Source: Clostridium sp. CAG:273
GTDB taxonomy: Bacteria > Bacillota > Clostridia > TANB77 > CAG-508
NCBI GenBank assembly: GCA_000438355.1
Contig: FR901513.1
Location: 248-15,700 of the forward strand
Direction of reading: 5' to 3'
DNA: 15,453 bases
Shown here: piece by piece, positions 1-7,585 of the stretch
Numbering within the stretch: position 1 is the stretch's first letter
How the letters are laid out: each line of letters begins with the position of its first letter
Program-made: the position numbers and the translations under genes
Notes under the pieces: model-generated
Told to the model about the DNA's origin: nothing
Databases searched by the model: none
The model's input: the letters and a program-made list of their open reading frames with translations, nothing else

Positions 1-1
1 G

Positions 2-106
2 TATTCTATTCTAGTTAAACCAATAAATGAAAAAGATATTTTAATTACAAGAATAAAAAGACCACTTGAGAAAAAAATTATGGATAAATATTTAAATAAA
101 AAATAA
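2..106 (+). CDS. yqeG: C-terminal fragment of a probable YqeG-family HAD phosphatase
   Basis: The window opens inside a reading frame that encodes 34 residues before a TAA at 104-106. The tail reads ILVKPINEKDILITRIKRPL and ends in a basic EKKIMDKYLNKK stretch. This matches the usual C-terminus of YqeG-family HAD-IIIA phosphatases (a TILV-P strand, then an R/K-rich helix with an R-x-x-E core). The catalytic HAD motifs lie upstream of the window, so the call rests on the tail alone. The 131 bp between this stop and the next gene is A-rich and shows no convincing promoter or terminator. What is seen is a coding tail; YqeG is inferred from remembered family resemblance. Confidence 0.55.
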   Translation, partial: YSILVKPINEKDILITRIKRPLEKKIMDKYLNKK

Positions 107-237
107 TAAATGCCTAATTAAGCTAAAATTTTTATTAAATAAAAGAATAAAATAAATATAAAAATAGAAAGTAAATAGAATAAAAAGTAAAGCATATAAA
201 AAATCAAAAGAATAAATTAAGAAATGGGGAACTTTAG

Positions 238-984
238 ATGTATATAAATGATATTAACATATTATATTATTTAGGAATAGGTATAATAGGTCTTTTAGTA
301 GGACAATTTATAGATTGGTGCAATAAAAGATTACCAGAATATAAAAAAGTTTTTTCAAAGGAATTTTTTACAGTATATTTTAAGGATGCAAAGCCAAAAT
401 ATTTATTAATGGTATCAAATGCAGTAATGTATGTAGGACTTTTGTATTTTTTCGGATTTAGTATAGACACACTAAAGTTTATGTTTTTAGTGCCAATGCT
501 TATAAGTGCATTTGTTATAGATTATAGACTTCAAATAATACCAAATAGACTAACACTTACAATCTTTGAAACAGGTTTAATTTTTACATTTGCAAGTGTT
601 TTAATAAATACAAATGCCGGAATAAGTATATTTATGAATAATATGCTTGGAATGATTGTTGGTGGGGGAATTTTCTTAATTATTACACTTATAGGAGGTC
701 TCATTGCTGGAAAAGATGCTATGGGATTTGGCGATGTTAAATTAATGGGGGCTTTAGGTTTATTTTTTGGATGGATGAATATAATTATGGTAGCAGTAAT
801 GGCATTTTTATTAGCTGCTGTAATAAGTATAATTATATTAGTTTCAAGAAAGAAAAAAGCAGATGAATATATTCCTTTTGGACCATTTATTGTTATAAGT
901 GCAATAATAGCAATATTCGTACCAACCTCATTACTTTTAACAACATTATTTAAGATATTTACATTGGGATTATACAAAGGGTAA
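238..984 (+). CDS. Prepilin peptidase (A24 family), zinc-motif-less
   Basis: This is a 248-residue polytopic membrane protein. A24 peptidases are membrane aspartic proteases that cut the leader peptides of type IV prepilins and pseudopilins on the cytoplasmic side. Both catalytic blocks are present: D95 in a DYRLQIIPN segment and D166 in GFGDVKLMG, the hallmark GxGD motif. Hydrophobic segments lie at about 10-25, 56-72, 78-95, 105-123, 137-157, 177-202 and 218-240. The N-terminal segment keeps a G-x-x-x-G...N-K-R-L-P pattern typical of the family, but the paired CxxC zinc cysteines of classical PilD are absent; only C28 is present. The ATG follows a GGGGA ribosome site at 226-230. The next gene starts 52 nt later on the same strand. 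Substrates cannot be named because no pilin gene is in view. Confidence 0.9.
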   Translation: MYINDINILYYLGIGIIGLLVGQFIDWCNKRLPEYKKVFSKEFFTVYFKDAKPKYLLMVSNAVMYVGLLYFFGFSIDTLKFMFLVPMLISAFVIDYRLQIIPNRLTLTIFETGLIFTFASVLINTNAGISIFMNNMLGMIVGGGIFLIITLIGGLIAGKDAMGFGDVKLMGALGLFFGWMNIIMVAVMAFLLAAVISIIILVSRKKKADEYIPFGPFIVISAIIAIFVPTSLLLTTLFKIFTLGLYKG

Positions 985-1036
985 TTTAAAAAAAGTTAAA
1001 AATGAATATCTATTTATTAAATAAGGGGTGATGTGT

Positions 1037-2149
1037 ATGAATTCAAAGATAAAATGGCTAAGAGATAAAATAAGATTATCAAATATGGATGGAATTATTA
1101 TATCAAATCCTGTTAATATTAAATATTTAACAGGTATTAATGCCGAGGGCACATTACTTGTAACCAGAAAAGAAAATTACTATATTACAGACTCAAGATA
1201 TATAGAATATGCAAAATCTGTTATTACTATTAATGATGGAATTATAGTGTATAATATGTCAGACATAAGCAGAGAAGATTATGAAAATTTTTTCTTGTTT
1301 TGTGACAAAGTAGGATTTGAGGAAAATTATGTTACATATTTCATGTATAAACTCTATATGCAAAGATACAAAATAAACAATTTAGAAGAAACAGAAAATA
1401 TTATAGAAAAACAAAGAATGATAAAAGACGAAGAAGAAATAGGCTATATAGAAAAAGCTTGTAAAATTACAGATGCCTGTTTTAGTCATTTATTAAATTT
1501 TATAAAAATAGGAATGACAGAAAAAGAAATTGCCTTTGAAATTGAAAAGTTTTTTATTCAAAATGGAGCAGATGGAGTAGCTTTTGAAACAATAGTTGCA
1601 TCTGGTAAAAATTCATCTAAACCACATGCAGTTCCAACAAGTAAAAAAATAGAAGCAGGAGATGCAATAACGATAGATATGGGCTGCAAATATAAAGGAT
1701 ATTGTTCAGATATGACAAGGACAATATTTGCAGGATATATTCCAGTAAAAATAAGAGAAATATATGACCTAGTGTTAAAAAATCAAATTCAAGCTTTAAA
1801 AGAAATGTATGATGGTGCAAATGCAAAAATAGCAGCAAGAAATGTAAAAAATGATTTTAAACTACATAATTATGATTTAGTACATAGTTTAGGTCATGGA
1901 GTTGGTTTAGATATTCACGAAACACCTTTTATAAGTGATATTAGAGATTGGACTTTAAAAGAAAATATGGTGGTTACAGATGAACCTGGAATTTATTTAA
2001 CAGGAACATATGGTGTTAGAATAGAAGATACAGTATTAATTACAAAATCTGGTTGTATAACTTTAACTAAATCTGACAAAAATTATATTATAGTAGATGA
2101 ACAAGATATTACCCAGATAAAAGAAATTCAACAAGAAGAAAATGCTTAA
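1037..2149 (+). CDS. Xaa-Pro peptidase (M24B aminopeptidase P-like)
   Basis: This is a 370-residue cytosolic metallopeptidase expected to remove N-terminal residues preceding proline. An N-terminal creatinase-like domain (about 1-125) is followed by the pita-bread catalytic domain. All five dimetal ligands are visible: D214 (IDMG), D225 (SDMTRT), H287 (GHGVGLDIHE), E316 (DEPG) and E330 (RIEDT). I chose the ATG at 1037 over the upstream GTG (1028) and ATG (1031) because the ribosome site AAGGGG (1023-1028) overlaps the first and abuts the second, while 1037 has normal spacing. It sits between prepilin peptidase and efp, as in many Clostridia. Confidence 0.93.
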   Translation: MNSKIKWLRDKIRLSNMDGIIISNPVNIKYLTGINAEGTLLVTRKENYYITDSRYIEYAKSVITINDGIIVYNMSDISREDYENFFLFCDKVGFEENYVTYFMYKLYMQRYKINNLEETENIIEKQRMIKDEEEIGYIEKACKITDACFSHLLNFIKIGMTEKEIAFEIEKFFIQNGADGVAFETIVASGKNSSKPHAVPTSKKIEAGDAITIDMGCKYKGYCSDMTRTIFAGYIPVKIREIYDLVLKNQIQALKEMYDGANAKIAARNVKNDFKLHNYDLVHSLGHGVGLDIHETPFISDIRDWTLKENMVVTDEPGIYLTGTYGVRIEDTVLITKSGCITLTKSDKNYIIVDEQDITQIKEIQQEENA

Positions 2150-2214
2150 AAGATTATATAATAAATTTTAAAGTTAATGAAAATGGTAAATTAAATGTAA
2201 AATTAAAACGAGGG

Positions 2215-2243
2215 TTGATTTTTAGCCAAATTTGTAGTAAAAT
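2215..2243 (+). promoter_or_regulatory. Candidate sigma-A promoter for efp
   Basis: A TTGATT (2215-2220) and a TAAAAT (2238-2243) are separated by exactly 17 nt in the 133-bp gap ahead of efp. A start near 2250 would give a leader of about 50 nt. The sequence is AT-rich, so chance matches are possible. Confidence 0.45.
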
Positions 2244-2300
2244 AGGTAAGTCAATTAAAAAGAATAAATAAAGTAATAAAATTTGAAAGGGGTAAATAAT

Positions 2301-2867
2301 ATGGCAACAGTATATTCAGCAGGAGATTTTAGAAATGGTACTACATTTGAAATGGATGGAAATGTATTTAAGGTTGTAGAATTTCAACATGTAAAACCAG
2401 GAAAGGGCTCAGCTTTTGTAAGAACAAAATTAAAAAACGTAATTTCAGGAGCTGTTATAGAAAAAACATTTAACCCATCTGAAAAATATCCAGCAGCAGA
2501 AATAGAGAAAAAAGAAATGCAGTATTTATACAATGATGGAGGAATCTATTATTTTATGGATAACGAAACATATGAGCAATTACCTTTAAATGAAGAACAA
2601 ATAGGTGATGGTTTAAAATTTCTAAAAGAAAATATGAATGTAAAAATATTATCTTATAAAGGAAATGTATTTTCAGTAGAACCACCAATGTTTGTTGAAT
2701 TAGAGGTTACATATACAGAACCAGGATTTGCTGGAAATACAGCAACAACATCTGGAAAACCAGCAACATTAGAAAATGGCTATAAATTAACTGTACCTAT
2801 GTTTGTTAATGTAGGTGATGTTGTAAGGATAGATACAAGAACTGGTGAATATATGGAAAGAGTATAA
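2301..2867 (+). CDS. efp: Translation elongation factor P
   Basis: This is a 188-residue cytosolic protein that binds ribosomes stalled on polyproline stretches and helps peptide-bond formation. The three beta-barrel domains are complete, with the N-terminal KOW-like domain first and the signature segment TPGFAGNT-like TEPGFAGNTATTSGKPA before the last barrel. The tip loop is VKPGKGSAFVR with K32, the position that Bacillus subtilis EF-P modifies with 5-aminopentanol; here that modification is inferred only. I chose the ATG at 2301 because GAAAGGGG (2285-2292) precedes it; the in-frame TTG at 2283 overlaps that site. The length is within the family norm (about 185). The next gene starts 17 nt downstream and is probably co-transcribed. 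Confidence 0.97.
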   Translation: MATVYSAGDFRNGTTFEMDGNVFKVVEFQHVKPGKGSAFVRTKLKNVISGAVIEKTFNPSEKYPAAEIEKKEMQYLYNDGGIYYFMDNETYEQLPLNEEQIGDGLKFLKENMNVKILSYKGNVFSVEPPMFVELEVTYTEPGFAGNTATTSGKPATLENGYKLTVPMFVNVGDVVRIDTRTGEYMERV

Positions 2868-2884
2868 TTGGAGGTAACTAGTAC

Positions 2885-3424
2885 ATGTCAGAAATTGGTA
2901 TCGAATATAAAAAAATAATGGAAGAGATTGAAAATGCAATCTCTAATGAAAAAGAAAAGCAGTTTGTTAAAACAAAAATGGCAGAACTATCTATTTCTTT
3001 TGTAGATATAATAGATAGAATTACAAAAGCTACAGATATGAAAATTAAAGAAATGGAAAAAGCACAAAGTGCTATAGAACATAAAATTTCTAATATAGAA
3101 ACAATTGTAGATAATATAGAAGGCGATATTTATGAAGATGATGAACAAGATGAAGACTACGAATTTGAAGTGGTTTGCCCATATTGTAATTATGAATTTT
3201 CAGTAGATATGGATAATATAGAAAAAGATGAAATAGAATGTCCAGAATGCCATAATGTAATAGAATTAGACTGGAATGAAGAACATTGTTCAGGAAGTTG
3301 TTCACATTGTATGGAAAATTGTGTACAAGAAGATGATGAAACATACAATACAAATGAAAAAGATACCAAGAAAAAGGAAGATAAAGAAAATAAAGATAAT
3401 AATGAAGACGATGAGGACATGTAA
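2885..3424 (+). CDS. CD1247-like protein with N-terminal helical domain and zinc ribbon
   Basis: This is a 179-residue soluble protein. Residues 1-80 form a helical, coiled-coil-like domain rich in K and E. Residues 98-101 and 119-122 are two CPxC knuckles (C98, C101, C119, C122) that form a probable zinc ribbon. Next comes a compact second cluster with C135, C139, C142 and C146 interspersed with H134 and H141. The tail (about 148-179) is a low-complexity acidic and lysine run. The architecture and the place directly after efp match the clostridial CD1247 N-terminal-domain proteins, whose function is not known to me. GGAGG at 2870-2874 lies 10 nt before the ATG, which settles the start. The unit ends at a strong terminator about 100 bp downstream. 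Confidence 0.8.
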   Translation: MSEIGIEYKKIMEEIENAISNEKEKQFVKTKMAELSISFVDIIDRITKATDMKIKEMEKAQSAIEHKISNIETIVDNIEGDIYEDDEQDEDYEFEVVCPYCNYEFSVDMDNIEKDEIECPECHNVIELDWNEEHCSGSCSHCMENCVQEDDETYNTNEKDTKKKEDKENKDNNEDDEDM

Positions 3425-3524
3425 TTTTAGATATTGAATAGTCTAATAGTAGGTAGGATAATAGAATTCTAATAGTATTGAATGTAATAGAAAATATGTT
3501 GGAAAATGTATTACTATAAAAAAT

Positions 3525-3553
3525 AAAAGAATACTTGCAAAGTATTCTTTTTT
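3525..3553 (+). terminator. Rho-independent terminator after the efp unit
   Basis: The sequence has a perfect 12-bp stem (AAAAGAATACTT at 3525-3536 with AAGTATTCTTTT at 3540-3551) and a 3-nt GCA loop. The 3' arm runs into a T tract ending at 3553. It closes the unit of the zinc-ribbon gene and isolates the protease gene downstream. Confidence 0.88.
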
Positions 3554-3603
3554 GATATAAAATACAAATTAGTTAAATTATATGAAAAGGTGAGATTAAA
3601 TAT

Positions 3604-4818
3604 ATGGAAAAAAGAAGTTCACAACAAGTTTATAGAACAATAATGTTAGTTATTATAACAGTGTTAATTACATCATTAGTTACAACTATAGTAATATATA
3701 ATTTTGTAATTAAATCTGGAAAAATTGCAATAAAAAGTGATGATAATAGTAGTTTAGGTGGATTAGAGGCAACCTTAGCAAGCTTTAGAAGTGTACTAGA
3801 AGAAAAATATATGGGGGAAATTGATGACGAAACACTAATAGAAGGAGCAATAAAAGGTTATGTTAGTGCATTAGGAGATCCATATACTACATATTATACT
3901 AAAGAAGAAATGGATGAACTTATGGAAGAAACAACTGGAAATTATGTTGGGATTGGTATATATATGACATTAGATTTAGAAAACAATGCTATATATGTGG
4001 TAAAACCAATGGAAGGATCGCCAGCAGAGGAAGCAGGGATTAAAGCAGGAGATTTAATTACAAAGGTAGACGGAATAGAATATTCTGGAGAAGAGTTGGA
4101 CCAAGCATCTAATGCAATAAAAGGTAAAGAGGGAACTAAAGTGAAATTAGAAATATTAAGTAATGGGCAAACAAGAGAAATAGAAGTAGAAAGAAGAAAA
4201 ATAATTGTTTCGCATATTGTAGAAAAGAAGTTTGATAATATTGGATATTTATTAATAGAAGATTTTGATGGTGGATGTGCAGACGAGTTTGAAGAAAAAT
4301 ATAAAGAGTTAGAAAAACAAGGAATAGATAGATTAATTATAGATCTTAGAAACAATGGAGGAGGAGTTGTTAACGAAGCTGTAGATATTGCAGATATGTT
4401 ATTAGAAAAAGACAAAACTATATTAATTACAAAAGACAAAAAAGGTAATGAAGAGGTAAAAAAATGTGATAACGAAGCAAGTATAACGATGCCTGTTGTA
4501 GTTCTTACAAATGGATATTCTGCAAGTGCTTCTGAAATATTGGTTGGAGCTCTAAAAGATAATGAAAGAGCTACAATAGTAGGAACAAAGACATATGGAA
4601 AAGGTGTAATTCAAGAAGTAGATAGATTAAATGATGGAAGTGGATTAAAAATTACAATAGAAGAATATTATACTCCAAATAGAGACAAAATAAATAAAGT
4701 TGGAATAAAGCCAGATGAAGAAATAGAGTTATCAAGTGAGATAATAGAAAAAGGAACATATACAGATGAAGAAGATAACCAATTGCAAAAGGCAATTGAG
4801 ATTATAAAAAGAAAATAG
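3604..4818 (+). CDS. S41-family C-terminal processing protease (CtpA/CtpB type)
   Basis: This is a 404-residue serine protease anchored by one N-terminal membrane segment (about 12-35), so the catalytic part lies outside the cytoplasm. The order is: helical region and GDPYTTYYT block (91-99), PDZ domain (about 112-200, with GSPAEEAGIKAGD), then the S41 core. The catalytic set fits Bacillus CtpB numbering closely: S308 within SASASE (306-311), K333 in TYGKG, and Q337. NNGGG (250-254) is the usual core glycine block. There is no C-terminal peptidoglycan-binding domain. The ribosome site AAAAGGTGAG (3585-3594) precedes the ATG. An unrecognised membrane protein gene follows after 12 nt, so the two are probably co-expressed and that protein is a candidate partner or substrate. 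Confidence 0.95.
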   Translation: MEKRSSQQVYRTIMLVIITVLITSLVTTIVIYNFVIKSGKIAIKSDDNSSLGGLEATLASFRSVLEEKYMGEIDDETLIEGAIKGYVSALGDPYTTYYTKEEMDELMEETTGNYVGIGIYMTLDLENNAIYVVKPMEGSPAEEAGIKAGDLITKVDGIEYSGEELDQASNAIKGKEGTKVKLEILSNGQTREIEVERRKIIVSHIVEKKFDNIGYLLIEDFDGGCADEFEEKYKELEKQGIDRLIIDLRNNGGGVVNEAVDIADMLLEKDKTILITKDKKGNEEVKKCDNEASITMPVVVLTNGYSASASEILVGALKDNERATIVGTKTYGKGVIQEVDRLNDGSGLKITIEEYYTPNRDKINKVGIKPDEEIELSSEIIEKGTYTDEEDNQLQKAIEIIKRK

Positions 4819-4830
4819 GGGGAAATAATT

Positions 4831-6552
4831 ATGTCTGAAGCAAAAAATAATCCTAATAGACTAAATGTATTAACAGAATTTTTAAGAAATTGTAAATTAA
4901 TAGAAAAATCTATTAGAATATTAAAATCGAGTTATGATAAAAATAGGGAAAAAACTATTAGTATTATAAGTAGTGCTGGATGGACCATGGAAACTATTGA
5001 AGAATTACAGGAAAAATATAATTTGTATCCTAATGGGAAATTACCTGTTTCTACAAAAGATGTAGAAGAAGCTCAACAAATTTTAGAATTACTAGAGAAT
5101 ATGTGTAAAATAGTTGTATACGATGATACTAGAGAGAACAAAAGTGCATATATAGAAAATGATAGCGATACCAAACATACAGATACAAGTATTGCAATAC
5201 CAGATATAGAACATGTAGAAGCCGAAGTTGTAACAGCGGAAGAATTTGAAGAAATTAGAAGAAGAGAGCAAGAAAAAAGAGAAGAAAGAGAAACAGAAGC
5301 TTTGTTTAGAGTTATAAATGAAAATTCAGAAAGAGGACAAAGAAGGAGACAGTTTGAAGATAGTGCTAGCAGAGTAGAATATAGTAGAGTAAGTGGTATG
5401 GAATATGGAAGAACGAAAACTGATGCAAGCATTAGTAGTTTTGATGTAGGATCAAGTGCTAGGTCAACAAAACAAAAAGATTTTAGAAGAAAAATGGCAG
5501 ACATGGCAAGAGGTTCAGAAGGTACTACTATGCCTATAAGCGAAATGAATCAAGAAAGAACTAGTGGCAGACAAACTAGAGATAGTGATAGAACAAGAGG
5601 AAAAAGAGAAAGTATTAGATATGATAGACAAGAAAATTATGGTGAAACAGTAAGACAAAGAAGCAATAGCAATAGAGGTGGAAGAAGACTTACAAGTGAA
5701 AGAACAACTTCTTCAAATAAATCAAGAAATGGAAAACGTGTACCAAAAAGAAATATAAGAAACAAAGCAAAAACACTAGATACAAGAGGGCTAATAAGAA
5801 GAATTGCAGCAGGAGCTTTAGCTGCATCGCTTTTAATGGGTGCTAATGCTATTCATAAAAATAAAGAATATAAAGAAGATGTAGAAAATAGAATACAATA
5901 TGTTGACAATATAATTGACAAAAACGGAACAATTGAGGACTATTCATCTTATTTTGACTTAGATTTCACAGACGAAGAAATGAATGAATTTTTAGAAGTA
6001 GAAGAGAAAATAGATAGTTATCAAGGAAAAGAATCAACACAATTAAATGTTGTTGATGTAATTACAACTGCTAATGAATTTAAAGATATTTATAGAGAAA
6101 TCATAAGAGAGCGCTTAGAAGAAGGAGTTGGTTATAGAATAGAAGATTACGAAATACAAGTAGTAAGAGAAAGAGACGATTTAGACGGACATCCAGGAGA
6201 ATTAAATGAAAAAGGACATATAAGTAAAATTGGATATATGAATATTCATAAAAAGAGCATTCCAGAAGAATTAAGAGATGCAATTATTACAGCATATGGT
6301 GAAGAAGGAATAGAAAAACCTACTATGACTGTTGAACAATTAATATATAAATTAGATAATCAGGAAATAACTAAAGCTGAGGCTAGCGAATATTTAGGAT
6401 TTATGTTAGAAGATGCAAAAGAATTGATGACAAGAAGATATGAAGAAAAAGAATATAGTAAATTAGAAGAGATAGATTCAACATATACAACAGTAAAAGA
6501 AAGAGAAGAAGAACGTGCAAAAGCACAAAATGAAGATGAAATAGATAGATAA
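4831..6552 (+). CDS. Unrecognised single-pass membrane protein with Arg-rich middle
   Basis: This is a 573-residue protein that I cannot assign to a family. Residues 1-95 look folded and helical (NRLNVLTEFLRNCKLIEKS...). Residues 135-315 are low complexity, rich in R, S, E and G, and probably disordered. Residues 320-341 form one hydrophobic segment (GLIRRIAAGALAASLLMGAN) flanked on the N-side by many K/R, predicting N-inside, C-outside topology. Residues 345-573 are a charged, mostly helical exported domain with a GHPGELNEKGHISKIGYMNI-like patch (453-472) and an acidic, E/K-rich tail. The ribosome site GGGGGAAA overlaps the stop region of the protease gene, so the two genes are tightly linked. 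mraZ follows on its own promoter. A cell-envelope or division role is only a guess from position. Confidence 0.85.
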   Translation: MSEAKNNPNRLNVLTEFLRNCKLIEKSIRILKSSYDKNREKTISIISSAGWTMETIEELQEKYNLYPNGKLPVSTKDVEEAQQILELLENMCKIVVYDDTRENKSAYIENDSDTKHTDTSIAIPDIEHVEAEVVTAEEFEEIRRREQEKREERETEALFRVINENSERGQRRRQFEDSASRVEYSRVSGMEYGRTKTDASISSFDVGSSARSTKQKDFRRKMADMARGSEGTTMPISEMNQERTSGRQTRDSDRTRGKRESIRYDRQENYGETVRQRSNSNRGGRRLTSERTTSSNKSRNGKRVPKRNIRNKAKTLDTRGLIRRIAAGALAASLLMGANAIHKNKEYKEDVENRIQYVDNIIDKNGTIEDYSSYFDLDFTDEEMNEFLEVEEKIDSYQGKESTQLNVVDVITTANEFKDIYREIIRERLEEGVGYRIEDYEIQVVRERDDLDGHPGELNEKGHISKIGYMNIHKKSIPEELRDAIITAYGEEGIEKPTMTVEQLIYKLDNQEITKAEASEYLGFMLEDAKELMTRRYEEKEYSKLEEIDSTYTTVKEREEERAKAQNEDEIDR

Positions 6553-6590
6553 TTAGGCATATATAAAAATTGCAAAAAATTTTGGTAAGT

Positions 6591-6630
6591 TGAAAAGTGA
6601 AATGCAACTTTGAAAAAGTAAATGCAATTT
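6591..6630 (+). repeat. Two imperfect 20-bp tandem units upstream of mraZ
   Basis: Units 6591-6610 and 6611-6630 agree at 16 of 20 positions; both carry TGAAAA and AATGCAA. The AAGTTG at 6587-6592 and the CAACTT at 6605-6610 also form a short inverted repeat, and GGTAA/TTACC flank the pair. No function is evident. Confidence 0.6.
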
Positions 6631-6681
6631 ACCTATAAAAATAAAAAAATTATAAAAAATAAAAAAAATTACAAAAAAAGC

Positions 6682-6710
6682 TTGCTATTTCTAAAATGTT
6701 GTATTACAAT
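6682..6710 (+). promoter_or_regulatory. Sigma-A promoter of mraZ
   Basis: TTGCTA (6682-6687) and TACAAT (6705-6710) are separated by 17 nt. The predicted start is near 6717, directly in front of the MraZ boxes, so MraZ binding would cover the start and early transcribed DNA. Confidence 0.7.
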
Positions 6711-6717
6711 TTAAGTG

Positions 6718-6743
6718 AAGTGGAGAAAAGTGGTGGAAAGTGC
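6718..6743 (+). promoter_or_regulatory. MraZ operator: three 10-bp-phased AAGTG boxes
   Basis: AAGTGG (6718-6723), AAGTGG (6728-6733) and AAGTGC (6738-6743) repeat with an exact 10-bp period just upstream of mraZ. MraZ is known to bind direct GTG/TGG-type repeats of this spacing ahead of its own gene in several bacteria. Autoregulation is therefore expected, with a ring-shaped MraZ multimer contacting one DNA face. Confidence 0.8.
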
Positions 6744-6770
6744 CACAAAAAGATAGCGAGGTGAAACAAA

Positions 6771-7202
6771 GTGCTAATCGGTGAATTTGAGCATTCTCTA
6801 GACATAAAAGGCAGATTAATTTTACCATCAAAAATTAGAGAAGACTTAGGAGAAAAATTCATATTAACAAAGGGCTTAGATGGCTGTTTGTTTGGATTTT
6901 CTAAAACCGAATGGGCAAACTTTGAAGAAAAGCTAAAAACACTTCCACTTACTAATAAAAATGCAAGAGATTTTGTAAGATTTTTCTTATCTGGTGCAAC
7001 AGAATGCGAGATGGACAAGCAAGGTAGATTTTTAATAGCAAGTAATCTAAGAGATTATGCTACATTAGAAAAAGAAGCTGTTATTATTGGTGTTGGTACT
7101 AGAATTGAAATTTGGAATAAAGACAAATGGAAAGATTACAATAGTGATGAAAACATTTCAGCAGATCAAATTGCAGAAAATATGACAATGTTAGGAATAT
7201 AA
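6771..7202 (+). CDS. mraZ: MraZ transcriptional regulator
   Basis: This is a 143-residue DNA-binding protein of the AbrB/SpoVT-like MraZ family, which controls division and cell-wall (dcw) genes. The two tandem half-domains each carry the signature D-x-x-x-R: D11-R15 in DIKGRL and D82-R86 in DKQGRF. The start is GTG at 6771, placed 6 nt after GAGGTGA (6758-6764), and the sequence MLIGEFEHSLDIKGR aligns with the normal family N-terminus. It has its own promoter and three upstream boxes. Unusually, rsmH does not follow at once but starts 433 bp later behind a separate candidate promoter. Confidence 0.97.
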   Translation: MLIGEFEHSLDIKGRLILPSKIREDLGEKFILTKGLDGCLFGFSKTEWANFEEKLKTLPLTNKNARDFVRFFLSGATECEMDKQGRFLIASNLRDYATLEKEAVIIGVGTRIEIWNKDKWKDYNSDENISADQIAENMTMLGI

Positions 7203-7281
7203 AAAAGGGTAATTACTAATTAATTTGTTATATAACTTTAAAAAGTTTATATAAATTTAAACTAAAGAAAATTAGAGAAAA

Positions 7282-7536
7282 ACAAAAGATAGCTAAAACA
7301 AAAGAAAAGAAATAAGATACAAAAGATAAAATTATTTGAGTATTTACAAAAGATAATCAAATAATTTACAAAAGTATTAAGTATCACCAAAGAAGGTTAA
7401 AGGCCTACTAAAGAAAAATATATAAAAATACGAAAGTATCAAACGAAAGATAAGAGAAAAAAATACACATAAGAAAAATTATTTGTTTCTTAAAGTTTAT
7501 AATATCTACACAAAAGAAAAAGCCAAACAAAAGATA
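7282..7536 (+). repeat. Dispersed ACAAAAG words
   Basis: ACAAAAGATA occurs exactly at 7282, 7319, 7346 and 7527, and the shorter ACAAAAG also at 7298, 7368 and 7510. Related AAAG words preceded by a pyrimidine or G fill the spaces (for example ACGAAAG). Spacing is irregular. In such an A-rich background part of this may be chance. Confidence 0.45.
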
Positions 7537-7557
7537 AAGAAAATAGGAAGCATATAA

Positions 7558-7581
7558 CAGTTGGTATTTTTATACCAACTG
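7558..7581 (+). promoter_or_regulatory. Perfect 10-bp inverted repeat upstream of rsmH promoter (operator or hairpin)
   Basis: CAGTTGGTAT (7558-7567) and ATACCAACTG (7572-7581) are perfect inverted arms around TTTT. No T tract follows on either strand, so it is a poor intrinsic terminator. It ends 7 nt before a TATAAT, in the place of a -35 region, which fits a protein-binding operator better. Confidence 0.5.
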
Positions 7582-7585
7582 CTTG

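Noticed and set aside
1028..1036. Upstream starts GTG 1028 and ATG 1031 for the Xaa-Pro peptidase
   Set aside because: They overlap or touch the ribosome site; ATG 1037 has normal spacing.
3442..3477. TCTAATAGTA repeated twice, 26 bp apart, after the zinc-ribbon gene
   Set aside because: Only two short copies in AT-rich DNA with no other sign of an element.
3552..3583. Promoter for the S41 protease just behind the terminator (TTGATA with TTATAT or TAAATT)
   Set aside because: Spacing is poor and the predicted start would fall on the ribosome site, so no promoter is claimed, although one must exist nearby or read-through occurs.
7228..7254. Hairpin just after mraZ as a terminator
   Set aside because: The stem has a bulge, is all A/T but for two pairs, and no T tract follows. 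It may be weak attenuation at most.
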